From an uncultured Spirochaetaceae bacterium (GTDB lineage: Bacteria; Spirochaetota; Spirochaetia; Sphaerochaetales; Sphaerochaetaceae), in contig CALXLE010000099.1 of NCBI GenBank assembly GCA_944389115.1, positions 1 through 64,000 of the forward strand: a stretch of 64,000 nucleotides of DNA. The letters are read 5' to 3'. The notes beneath the pieces were generated by a model that saw only the letters and a list, made by a program, of their open reading frames with translations, did not search any database and was not told where the DNA came from. Numbering within the stretch: the first letter of the stretch is position 1; each line of letters starts with the position of its first letter. The position numbers and the translations under genes were made by a program. Below, piece by piece: positions 36,291 through 43,769 of the stretch.

Positions 36291-36302
36291 TTGACTGCAT
36301 AA

Positions 36303-36315
36303 GCCGGGCTTATAC
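36303..36315. repeat. 13-bp direct repeat, left copy
   Basis: GCCGGGCTTATAC here recurs exactly at 37008-37020, inside the last codons of the helicase gene. The two copies bracket the AT-rich gene at 36341. This copy is also the right arm of a small palindrome (ATAAGCC-G-GGCTTAT, 36299-36313). Confidence 0.45.
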
Positions 36316-36340
36316 AGCTATCCTCTCCCGGGAGGGATTT

Positions 36341-36961
36341 ATGAAGAAGATTCTAGTTATATTCCTGATTATTTTCCTGTCATTGTATTCTCTGTCAGCA
36401 TCAAGGGATTCTCTTAGAGAGCTTCTTGAATATACGGAATATGAAGGCTCTATAATATCCCATGATGTAGAATTCATATTGAGCAGCGATTACATATCAC
36501 AGTTCTTCAATTATATTCTATATACTCCAGATGCGCTTTGGGTAGAACATCTAGATGTATATGCCAGACTTCGTAGAATGACAGATTATGATATAAGCAG
36601 CATGCTGAGTATATTGGTTTATGGCAGCGATATTTTGAGATCTAATGCATTAATAAACATAATACGATTTGATACGAGGGATTCATACATAAAATATACT
36701 CTTGATTCAGCCCTTGAGAATAAAGAAAAAGAAAAGAAACCTACTTATTCTGTAAGCTATTCTGATAGATATACCTGCCTTATTGGAGATGATGTTTACG
36801 ATGTAATCTCATGGGGCAAGGATGACGAATTCTACCTTGAATATAGAAACTATGATCTGCGGATGATATATCTAGTCTATGGAGAGAACCTAACTCCCAA
36901 TCTGATAAACAATATTGAAACCGTTATATACGGAGTTGAGGTGAATCCCCAAAGAATATGA
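36341..36961 (+). CDS. AT-rich secreted protein of unknown function (206 aa)
   Basis: The start was chosen at ATG 36341 behind GGGAGGG; longer frames run back into tnpB. It has a signal peptide (KKILVIFLIIFLSLYSLSAS), then a polar, tyrosine/aspartate-rich periplasmic protein without further helices. Codon use is clearly more AT-rich than in tnpB or the helicase, suggesting separate acquisition. No family is recognised. Confidence 0.65.
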   Translation: MKKILVIFLIIFLSLYSLSASRDSLRELLEYTEYEGSIISHDVEFILSSDYISQFFNYILYTPDALWVEHLDVYARLRRMTDYDISSMLSILVYGSDILRSNALINIIRFDTRDSYIKYTLDSALENKEKEKKPTYSVSYSDRYTCLIGDDVYDVISWGKDDEFYLEYRNYDLRMIYLVYGENLTPNLINNIETVIYGVEVNPQRI

Positions 36962-36979
36962 TCCAAGCGAATGGGATTT

Positions 36980-38569
36980 TCACCACCTCACCCGCCTGAT
37001 ATTCCCTGCCGGGCTTATACGCGGATTATCCACGGAGGCAGCCATAGAGCCTTTCCTTGCCGCTGCGGGTTCTGCCTTTCTCGTAGCAGCAGGCTCCTGC
37101 ACAGGTACAAGTATGCCCTGCCCGAGAAGCGCATCAAGGAGATCAGGCTCCCTTTCCTTCCTTATGGAAGATTCATCATAAAGCGACGGATCATACGGAA
37201 CGGTATCATCCCGGCCGTTGCTGAAGAACCCCAGCGCTTCAGGATCTATCCTTATGTCGCTTCGTCTTATTGGTCTGGAGAGCCCAAGCCCGTCAATTGA
37301 TCTGAGGCGTGAAAGGCCGAGGTACAGCGAATGCGGAGCAAGCCATCCGGAAAGATCGAGATAGACTGTATCCAGCGTCAGCCCCTGCGCCTTATGGTAT
37401 GTGACTGCATATGCGCTCTTGCAGGCCAGCTGCGTTGCATATCCTGCCTCTACTGCCTCCAGAAGCCCTGACTCGGGATTCTCGAGTATCCTGTTCTTGA
37501 TGAAATCCTGGCGCTGCACCGTGAAGCGGCGGCCGTCTGCGGTCCTGACCACGGGGAGCGCGGATTCGAATCCGACGACCTTCCCTATCGTCCCGTTCTG
37601 GTATGCCTTGTCATCGCTCCTGTCATTGGCGGTACACATGACCTGCTGCCCGAGATATATCCTCGTGACCTCCTGGATTCCAGGGAAATCGGTGGATGAG
37701 ACGGTACCATCATATTCAGCGGCATGCTCAGCGTAGAGCACTCCGTTCTCCTCGAATGACTTCTGGTACTCGGCATTGAGCCTGTTGACCGTCTCGTTGC
37801 GCCCTGCAAGGAGCATCATCCCGCCCTTTCCGACAGTGGATGAGAACTCATCAAGGGGCATCACATGCTCATTGAGCTTATCGAGCATCTCATCCGTCAC
37901 ATTCCCCATCCTTATGGAATTGAGTATATCGCGGAAGCCTGCATCATCCTGGCGGTAGACATCATAGAGCTCTATGGTCCTTCTCTCCCTTGCCTTATAG
38001 CGGGGCGAATTGAAGAACATCGAAGAGCTGCCGTAGAGCTCCATCCATCTCGGGCTTGCGACCTCATCCTGCATTGCCTTCGTGACAGGCATGAGCTGCA
38101 TGACATCGCCGAAGACGATGAGCCTTATCGGGGATCTGCCTTTCCGCATGCGGTTGGCCCTGTCTATATGGACCATGAGGTAATCCATGAGATTCACGGA
38201 GATCATGCTGACCTCGTCTATGAGAAGGGTGTCAATCTTCTGCAGCCTCTTCACGAGCTTCCCATCGATCCTGCAGGGATCGTACCAGTCCTTCGGCTCT
38301 ATATGGAGGCCCGCATGAAGGGTGACCGCGGGTATCCCCTCCTTTGCTATGTTGAATGCCGCGATACCGGTGGAAGCTGTGCAGAGCTTCCTTCCCTTCA
38401 ATAGGTCATAGGCAATACGGTAGAGAACGCTCTTGCCGGAACCTCCTGGGCCGGCTATTGTCACGATCCCTATACCGGGATCCATTATCGCATCCAGCGC
38501 TTCCTGGAATGCTGGGCTTGATGTATCCACCCAGCTGTAGCTTGATGGCAGAACGTATCTAGAAGACAT
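36980..38569 (-). CDS. PIF1/RecD-like superfamily 1 DNA helicase
   Basis: 529 aa. Walker A is GPGGSGKS (residues 40-47), then motif Ia ASTGIAAFNI, Walker B LLIDEVSMIS, motif III RLIVFGDVMQLMPV, and late motifs VTYHKAQGLTLD and LYLGLSRLRSI. This is the PIF1 helicase plan. It would unwind DNA 5'-to-3' during element replication or strand reception. The C-terminus is basic and low-complexity (RKAEPAAARKGS). It is transcribed away from the primase-like gene out of a shared 286-bp control region. Confidence 0.9.
   Translation of the reverse strand: MSSRYVLPSSYSWVDTSSPAFQEALDAIMDPGIGIVTIAGPGGSGKSVLYRIAYDLLKGRKLCTASTGIAAFNIAKEGIPAVTLHAGLHIEPKDWYDPCRIDGKLVKRLQKIDTLLIDEVSMISVNLMDYLMVHIDRANRMRKGRSPIRLIVFGDVMQLMPVTKAMQDEVASPRWMELYGSSSMFFNSPRYKARERRTIELYDVYRQDDAGFRDILNSIRMGNVTDEMLDKLNEHVMPLDEFSSTVGKGGMMLLAGRNETVNRLNAEYQKSFEENGVLYAEHAAEYDGTVSSTDFPGIQEVTRIYLGQQVMCTANDRSDDKAYQNGTIGKVVGFESALPVVRTADGRRFTVQRQDFIKNRILENPESGLLEAVEAGYATQLACKSAYAVTYHKAQGLTLDTVYLDLSGWLAPHSLYLGLSRLRSIDGLGLSRPIRRSDIRIDPEALGFFSNGRDDTVPYDPSLYDESSIRKEREPDLLDALLGQGILVPVQEPAATRKAEPAAARKGSMAASVDNPRISPAGNIRRVRW
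37008..37020. repeat. 13-bp direct repeat, right copy
   Basis: Identical to 36303-36315; see that entry. It lies in the helicase coding sequence. Confidence 0.45.
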
Positions 38570-38614
38570 TCCTTATTCCTTGTCCAATATATCAAACTCC
38601 TTCCCTCTGCATAT

Positions 38615-38620
38615 ATTATA
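38615..38620 (-). promoter_or_regulatory. -10-like element TATAAT for the helicase
   Basis: ATTCCGGCCTATAATATATG on the minus strand resembles the tnpB site ATTCCGGGCTATAATATC. It lies 45 bases before the helicase ATG, without a clear -35. Confidence 0.5.
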
Positions 38621-38778
38621 GGCCGGAATGCATGTCTGATGCCGGAATCCAGGCATATTAAGCGTATTCCAGCTCCAAAGTACACCAAATCTAGTGGCCT
38701 TCGGCCTTCTCTCCTATTAATGCTTTGCAGATTTCAGGAATCTGACTAAATATTCATTACGATTATGATTCAATATTC

Positions 38779-38808
38779 TTGACAGTTATGCAAGCATATA
38801 GCAATAAT
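38779..38808 (+). promoter_or_regulatory. Promoter for the primase-like gene
   Basis: A perfect TTGACA (38779-38784), 18-base spacer and AATAAT (38803-38808). The ATG at 38856 follows an AAAGAGG ribosome site. Confidence 0.6.
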
Positions 38809-38855
38809 ATCGTGTAATAATGCATTAATAAACGTTAATACTGAAAAGAGGTTCT

Positions 38856-40094
38856 ATGGATCAGCAGGAAGAGAAGAAGAGAGCACTGAAGGGAACGCTG
38901 GGAAGCTTCATAGCTGCCAACAGGCTCTTCGGGAAGGGCGAGGAAAGGTACTTCAGCCCGGAGCGCGGCGGCACGTTCAGGTGCCCGATATGCGGAAGGA
39001 AGCTCGGTCTCTTCGTGAAGTCTGACGGCTATTCGGATCCATGGGGCATCAACAGCTTCGGGCACTGCCCTCATTTCGGGCATGGCGGGGAATACTCATC
39101 CGACATATTCGGGATGTATGCCGCTGTCTATGGGATCTCAGAGAAGGATGCGTTCTCCCGCCTCATGAAGGAGGAGGAACTCACGGCACCGGGAACAAGG
39201 CGCCGCCAGATGCAGATAGCTGAGAGGGAACGCCAAGAATACGGTGCCGCAGCGAACGGCTTCATAAGGAAGAACATGGAGAAGCTTGATTCGCTTGGAT
39301 ACGGGAAGAGGATGCTCCCTGAAGGCAAGGCCCTCCTTGAGAAGAGAGGGATACATATCGACAGCATGTCGCAGCGCCTCAGAGGGCTTGTCAGCTATAT
39401 GCCGGAAACGGAATTCCTCTCGAAGAGCGGAAGCGCATATAAGGCAGAGGGCATAGTGTTCAGGCTTGGGCAGGACGGGAGCTCGTTCCAGATCAGGAAG
39501 ACGCATGGAGGCTCCTATGTATCAAAGGACGGAAGCGACTTCAGATTCATATCCATGGGTCCTGCCGACTGCTTCAACGCGGAATGCATAGCAGATGCAT
39601 CAGGGGCACCGATATTCATAACCGAAGGCCCGTTCGATGCCCTCTCGGTGATCGAGGCCGGAGGACGGAACGCTGTGGCCGTTATCGGCGCAGGGAACCA
39701 TTCAAGGCTTATTGAGGCTATGAGGAAAAGAGAGAGGCCGGCCGTAGCATTCATATGCTTCGATCCGGATGAAGCCGGGAAGAACGGCGCGGCTAAGCTC
39801 TACAAGGAGCTCATGGCGATAGATGGGATCACCCCGCTTCCCTTCCCGCTCGGAGGAAGCTGCCACGACTTCAATGACCTGATCATGGCGGACAGGAATA
39901 GCGCGGAGGAAAGGATTGCCCTTGCATCGGGCATAGCGAGCTCAATCAGTGCGGGATACCTCTCGAAGAGAGGCGCATTCAGGCTCATAAAGGCACTGAG
40001 GACAGCAGATGCGGAAGGAAAAGGAGCGGAGAGATGCAGCGAGATGCTCTCCTGGCTCCGTGGTGAATGGAGGAAGAGAAAGAAGCATGCCTAA
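38856..40094 (+). CDS. Primase-like protein with CHC2 zinc finger and Toprim domain
   Basis: 412 aa. The zinc finger pattern is FRCPICGRK...FGHCPHFGHGG (about residues 44-78), as in CHC2-type DnaG primases. The Toprim domain covers about 245-340, with PIFITEGPFDALSVIEAGG (acidic Glu) and FICFDPDEAGKNGA (the DxD-like metal site). No full primase catalytic core is visible between them. Mobile elements often carry such proteins to prime the transferred strand. It is the first gene of a rightward unit with three small genes. Confidence 0.85.
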   Translation: MDQQEEKKRALKGTLGSFIAANRLFGKGEERYFSPERGGTFRCPICGRKLGLFVKSDGYSDPWGINSFGHCPHFGHGGEYSSDIFGMYAAVYGISEKDAFSRLMKEEELTAPGTRRRQMQIAERERQEYGAAANGFIRKNMEKLDSLGYGKRMLPEGKALLEKRGIHIDSMSQRLRGLVSYMPETEFLSKSGSAYKAEGIVFRLGQDGSSFQIRKTHGGSYVSKDGSDFRFISMGPADCFNAECIADASGAPIFITEGPFDALSVIEAGGRNAVAVIGAGNHSRLIEAMRKRERPAVAFICFDPDEAGKNGAAKLYKELMAIDGITPLPFPLGGSCHDFNDLIMADRNSAEERIALASGIASSISAGYLSKRGAFRLIKALRTADAEGKGAERCSEMLSWLRGEWRKRKKHA

Positions 40095-40269
40095 TACTAG
40101 GAAGGATAAGGCTGACAAGAGGATATCAGGCGAGCATGAGAACTGGCCTAGAAGATATTTCATAGCATTCGCCATCTCGGTACTGCTCACCGTGTCGCTC
40201 TTCATCGGAAGCTATTTCAGGCTTGCCGAGCTGGCTGCGAAAGCGACCATGGCAGGAGGTGCGGCATGA
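40087..40269 (+). CDS. Small membrane protein (60 aa)
   Basis: The ATG at 40087 overlaps the primase-like stop by eight bases, and the stop overlaps the next start (ATGA). It has a basic N-terminus followed by one membrane helix (YFIAFAISVLLTVSLFIGSYF). Overlaps on both sides support a real gene. Function unknown. Confidence 0.6.
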   Translation: MPNTRKDKADKRISGEHENWPRRYFIAFAISVLLTVSLFIGSYFRLAELAAKATMAGGAA

Positions 40270-40535
40270 ACGCAAGGGAATGGATAGACAAGTACTGCAC
40301 GTTCAAAAAAAGGCAGGGACGCGCTCTCACGGTAAAGAGGTTCATCGGATATGTGAGGAACCTGGTCATCCTTGATATCCTCGGAGTTCTCGCGTTCTTC
40401 TTCCTGGATCCAGCGACAGCGCTCATTACGCTGCTGATCCTGATGCTGGTGATGGGGATCTTCGCGATCTACAGCATACTCTCCCTCCGGCTCAGGAAAT
40501 GCGAGGAACGCATAGAGACAGGAAGGTATGTCTGA
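40266..40535 (+). CDS. Small two-helix membrane protein (89 aa)
   Basis: The start overlaps the preceding stop (ATGA). It has a basic N-terminus (residues 1-28), two hydrophobic helices (about 30-48 and 51-72) and a charged tail. It ends TGATG into the next gene. No family is recognised; it may be an inner-membrane partner of the 60-aa protein. Confidence 0.65.
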   Translation: MNAREWIDKYCTFKKRQGRALTVKRFIGYVRNLVILDILGVLAFFFLDPATALITLLILMLVMGIFAIYSILSLRLRKCEERIETGRYV

Positions 40536-40831
40536 TGGGAGATGGGAAAGGAACCAGCCGCGGACGCGTGATCGCGCTCGCGAAGACCATAAAGGATCAG
40601 ATGGGCATCCTCTCGGATCTGATCGATGAGCTGGAATCGGAGGATGACTGGCTTACCCTTGAGGAAGTCAGGAGCATGATACCCGGCGTGAAGGTGAACA
40701 GGCTGAACAGGCTTACTGCATCCGGCGCGCTGGAAACGCGGAAGCTGTCGGAGAGGAAGAGGCTCTACAGGCGCTCATCCCTTGAAGCGGTATTCGCAAA
40801 GGAATTGAAGGAGGCACACGGGAACAGATAA
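40535..40831 (+). CDS. Excisionase/MerR-like helix-turn-helix protein (98 aa)
   Basis: The start at 40535 overlaps the previous stop (TGATG). The second half, WLTLEEVRSMIPGVKVNRL followed by ASGALETRKLSERKRLYRR, fits an excisionase/MerR-type winged helix (T/E-E-V, target choice by a basic loop). A short amphipathic helix precedes it. It lies last before the integrase, on the opposite strand, with two terminators between. It may act as the recombination directionality factor (inference). Confidence 0.65.
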   Translation: MGDGKGTSRGRVIALAKTIKDQMGILSDLIDELESEDDWLTLEEVRSMIPGVKVNRLNRLTASGALETRKLSERKRLYRRSSLEAVFAKELKEAHGNR

Positions 40832-40863
40832 TCCGGAAGGAAACATATCAAACACAAGCTGGT

Positions 40864-40883
40864 GCGGACGGGAAACCGTCCGC
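40864..40883 (+). terminator. Terminator of the primase-like unit
   Basis: GCGGACGG, tetraloop GAAA, CCGTCCGC, then TTTGT. Eight perfect pairs. Confidence 0.75.
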
Positions 40884-40896
40884 TTTGTCATGGAAA

Positions 40897-40917
40897 AGGC
40901 CAGCACGCGGCTGGCCT
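40897..40917 (-). terminator. Terminator for the integrase transcript
   Basis: AGGCCAGC-ACGCG-GCTGGCCT; on the minus strand it is followed by TTTCC. It faces the plus-strand terminator 14 bases away. Confidence 0.7.
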
Positions 40918-40951
40918 CTGTAAGAGAATCCGGGATCTCACTGCATGTTCA

Positions 40952-41028
40952 TTTCCCTGTCAGCCCCCCCTCTATGCATATATGCCAAGAAGAAAAGGCT
41001 GCCATAAAGAAGAAAATAGACAGGGAAA
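40952..41028. repeat. Perfect 10-bp inverted repeat beside the integrase stop
   Basis: TTTCCCTGTC (40952-40961) and GACAGGGAAA (41019-41028) flank 57 bases that include a C7 run. It ends nine bases before the integrase stop. It could fold into a long stem or be a recombinase arm site. Confidence 0.45.
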
Positions 41029-41036
41029 ACGAATAA

Positions 41037-42434
41037 TCAGAGATCTGAGAGAAGCCTGCGATCTGTCTGTATCTCATATACAGTGAGGCGGGAACGCTTG
41101 TCCGGAGCATAAAGCCTGTCGATAAGGGCCGCTACGGGAATGAGGTTCCTTGCGTATATGTGGGTATATATACGCTGTGTCTTCGTAAGGCCTTCCTTCG
41201 AATGGTCCCATCCGAGCCATTCCGCGCTCAGCGGCCCAGGGACTCCGCATACAGCCAGGCAGGACTGAAGGCTATGCCTGAGCACATGGGATGTGATGGA
41301 CTGCCAGACCTCGGCCCTGTCCGGATACACGCTGCACGCGGTAGCTATGATCGAACCCATAGCCATCTGGACTTCCCCATAGCTCATGGAGAAGAGGTAC
41401 CCGTCCTTGTCAGGCTCGAGAAGCGAGATGGCATCCACGGCAAGCCTCGGAAGCGGAATGGTCCTTGTGTATTCGTATTTAGGCTTTCCTATCGAGCCGC
41501 ATCCGGCCTCTGTATACTTGAGTGCCTTCTCGATGGTGAGGACATCCCCGGAGATCTCGTCAGTGGAGAGAGCGAGTATCTCTCCCCTTCTCATCCCGGT
41601 CGTGGCCGCAATGCAGAAATAAGCGTAATACTCAGGGGAAATCATGCGGTTTCTGAGCGCGAGGATATCAGCGATATCGTTCGGGTCGACCGCCTGACGG
41701 GGAACCTTCTCGTAATGTATGTCCTTCAGGCCATTTGCCGGATTGAGGTCTATGTAGCCCTCGTCATGGAGGCCGCTGAACATAGCCTTGACCATCTGGA
41801 ACATCTTCATCGTCGTGCAGTTCCTGCCCATCTCCTCCACGAGAAGCTTCCTTATCGTGTTTATGTCCCTGGAGTCGATATCCTTCACTGCCTTATTGAG
41901 GAGCCGTGGATACCTTCTCGAGAGTATATCCTCCAGGTCGATGGCATACCGGACCATATGCTTCGCATGTCCATAGCTGTACAGCGTTCCATCGCGCTTT
42001 GCCGCCAGGTATCTTGGGTTGGTTTCCGGTGTGCGGTACAGTCTGAGGATCTTCTTCAGCGGCGGGCTGAGGACGAATATATCCTCGCATATCTCGCGGT
42101 ACATCTCCGTGGCTATCTCAAAGGCTTCCCAGGGATCCTTCTTCCCGGTTGTCTTCCTATAATCATTCCCGGTCATAGGATCCTTGAAATAGAGGGAAAA
42201 GCATCCGGTCTCGCCTCTTCTGTAGATATAGAAGCGGGCTTCTTCTGATGCGATGCGGAACGGCGCGACCTCTCCTTTGAGGATGAGCTCAGCCTGCTTG
42301 ATAGCCTCTGTCCGGTCGGATCTTCCGGTGCATACGGACACGGCCTGATGCGTTCTCGGCTCTATGAATTCGAAGTAGAAATGCCTTGTCCCTGGCTTCT
42401 TGTCGATAATCGTATCGGCAACCCTGATATCCAT
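41037..42434 (-). CDS. int: Tyrosine recombinase/integrase of the element
   Basis: 465 aa. Catalytic residues are all placed: Arg282 (TGMRRGEIL), His383 and Arg386 (SHVLRH), His411 (GWDHS) and Tyr423 (RIYTH). The N-terminal ~120 residues form an arm-binding-like region and the middle a core-binding (SAM-like) domain. GGAAGGAGGG precedes the ATG and a TATAGT lies upstream. It is the last element gene before the chromosomal LacI gene, so it marks the right end. Integration target unknown. Confidence 0.92.
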   Translation of the reverse strand: MDIRVADTIIDKKPGTRHFYFEFIEPRTHQAVSVCTGRSDRTEAIKQAELILKGEVAPFRIASEEARFYIYRRGETGCFSLYFKDPMTGNDYRKTTGKKDPWEAFEIATEMYREICEDIFVLSPPLKKILRLYRTPETNPRYLAAKRDGTLYSYGHAKHMVRYAIDLEDILSRRYPRLLNKAVKDIDSRDINTIRKLLVEEMGRNCTTMKMFQMVKAMFSGLHDEGYIDLNPANGLKDIHYEKVPRQAVDPNDIADILALRNRMISPEYYAYFCIAATTGMRRGEILALSTDEISGDVLTIEKALKYTEAGCGSIGKPKYEYTRTIPLPRLAVDAISLLEPDKDGYLFSMSYGEVQMAMGSIIATACSVYPDRAEVWQSITSHVLRHSLQSCLAVCGVPGPLSAEWLGWDHSKEGLTKTQRIYTHIYARNLIPVAALIDRLYAPDKRSRLTVYEIQTDRRLLSDL

Positions 42435-42739
42435 TTTCCCTCCTTCCGGAGGCCTGGGAATGATACTATAAAGGGAAACATACCTGCAAAATGCCGATTT
42501 CTATTTTGCTAAGTTCTTGCACAGGCTGGAGTTATGAGTGATGCACTAATACCCGTTAGAGCTAGCGGCCCGATGCTTCGCTACCGACGCCGGTAACAGC
42601 TATGGGAACCAGCTCCTGCAGACGGCACTGTAGTCTTATAAACGAATTCTGGGATAATGTCAAAGGCTTTGGGAAAAATAGGGAATAATAATTGCCTGAG
42701 TACTGCAAAAGGACATCCATTCCCTGTTAAAATAGCACT
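42435..42739. other. Gene-free element/chromosome junction (probable att region)
   Basis: The 305 bases hold the integrase leader (TATAGT near 42460) and an inverted-repeat block (42556-42598) with TAGCG (42564-42568) and CGCTA (42580-42584), bracketed by GTTA and TAAC. The LacI promoter region follows on the right. No tRNA gene or tmRNA was found. The matching left junction is not recognised in this window, so the core site could not be defined. Confidence 0.5.
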
Positions 42740-43744
42740 ATGGTAACTATCAAGGAACTTGCTGAAAGCACTGGTGTATCAAGAGGAACGGTTGACCGTG
42801 TCCTTCATGACAGAGGAAGGGTCTCGCCGGAGGTAAGGGAACTAGTGCTTAAAAGGGCAAAGGAACTAGGATACCAGCCCAACAGGGCCGGTAAGATCCT
42901 TGCTGCCAGGAAGCAGCCGCATCGTATCGGAGTCGTACTGCCTTCGGAAGGCAATCCCTTCTTCCACGATGTGATAAGGGGAATGGAGTGCGCTGACAGA
43001 GAGTATTCTGAGCTCGGGTTCTCCATGGAGATAAAGGAGATCAGGGGATTCGATAAAGACAGGCATATTTCCGCAATAAACAGCCTGAAGGCGGATGGAG
43101 CTGACGCAATCGTCGCAGCGACTATCGATTCCGATGATGTGATATCAGTGCTGGAGAGCACAGGTCTTCCCTTCTCCGCAGTCAATTCAGACCTTTCATC
43201 ATCTTCCAGGCTCTGCTATGTCGGACCTGACTACTATGGGAAAGGGGCGCTTCATGCGGGTCTGCTTGCAATCACTGCAGGCCGAAAGCGCGGCGGGATC
43301 CTGATTCTCAAAGGGTCAAAGGATATGAAAGGCCATGATGAGATCATCAGGGGTTTCAGGGATACCCTTTCAAAGCGTGGAATCGAGGCTGGGATAATAG
43401 CTGAGTTCGAGACCGGTGATGATGACGATAAAGCAAGGATGATAGTGCAGCGTGAGCTTTCATTCCATCCGGAGATCGATACTCTCTTTGTATCCACTGC
43501 TGGGCTTATGGGTGCTGTTGATGGCATTGATGGCAGGGATATGCTTGTATTCACCTCGGATGATGTTCCCTCCACAAGGGAGCTCATACGGACAGGTGAT
43601 GTGCAATGGACGGTCTGCCAGGAACCATACAGGCAGGGATATGAAAGCATAAGACGCATGCAGGATTTCCTGATCGATGGACGGGTTCCCGACAGCCTCA
43701 TAACAGAGAACATTGTAAGGATAAAGGAAAACCTCCTGGCTTAG
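42740..43744 (+). CDS. LacI family transcriptional regulator
   Basis: 334 aa. The N-terminal helix-turn-helix TIKELAESTGVSRGTVDRVL and hinge (PNRAGKILA) are typical LacI. The rest is a periplasmic-binding-like sugar sensor (IGVVLPSEGNPFFHDVIRGM...). TAAAAT lies six bases before the ATG, so the leader is very short or the real promoter lies further upstream. It converges on the isomerase-kinase operon, whose promoter carries a matching palindrome. It likely represses that operon in the absence of its sugar. Confidence 0.92.
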   Translation: MVTIKELAESTGVSRGTVDRVLHDRGRVSPEVRELVLKRAKELGYQPNRAGKILAARKQPHRIGVVLPSEGNPFFHDVIRGMECADREYSELGFSMEIKEIRGFDKDRHISAINSLKADGADAIVAATIDSDDVISVLESTGLPFSAVNSDLSSSSRLCYVGPDYYGKGALHAGLLAITAGRKRGGILILKGSKDMKGHDEIIRGFRDTLSKRGIEAGIIAEFETGDDDDKARMIVQRELSFHPEIDTLFVSTAGLMGAVDGIDGRDMLVFTSDDVPSTRELIRTGDVQWTVCQEPYRQGYESIRRMQDFLIDGRVPDSLITENIVRIKENLLA

Positions 43745-43752
43745 CAGGAGGT
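43731..43752. terminator. Bidirectional terminator between lacI-like and xylB-like genes
   Basis: ACCTCCTG (43731-43738), loop, CAGGAGGT (43745-43752), then CTTTCTTT. The left arm lies in the last codons of the regulator. Confidence 0.8.
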
Positions 43753-43769
43753 CTTTCTTTCTCTGATGC

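Larger units (their letters stand above)
38570..38855. other. Divergent control region between helicase and primase-like genes
   Basis: It contains a leftward GCCTATAATATATGC (TATAAT at 38615-38620), preceded by an upstream repeat of ATTCCGGC, and a rightward TTGACA promoter (38779). Downstream of the latter lies ATTAATAAACGTTAAT, an imperfect inverted repeat. It is AT-rich with no gene. It is also a candidate place for an origin, but no diagnostic repeats were found. Confidence 0.6.

Noticed and set aside
30960-36392. Shared signal sequence MKKILVIF in virB6 and the AT-rich gene at 36341 as evidence of duplication
   Set aside because: The similarity is limited to the hydrophobic signal and the codons differ; convergent signal peptides explain it.
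40964-40970. A C7 run as a second phase-variation tract
   Set aside because: It lies between terminators and the integrase stop, and no supported reading frame crosses it.
42541-42660. A structured RNA or tRNA/tmRNA in the junction region
   Set aside because: No T-loop (GGTTCGA-type), CCA end or tag peptide could be found on either strand; only short inverted repeats remain.
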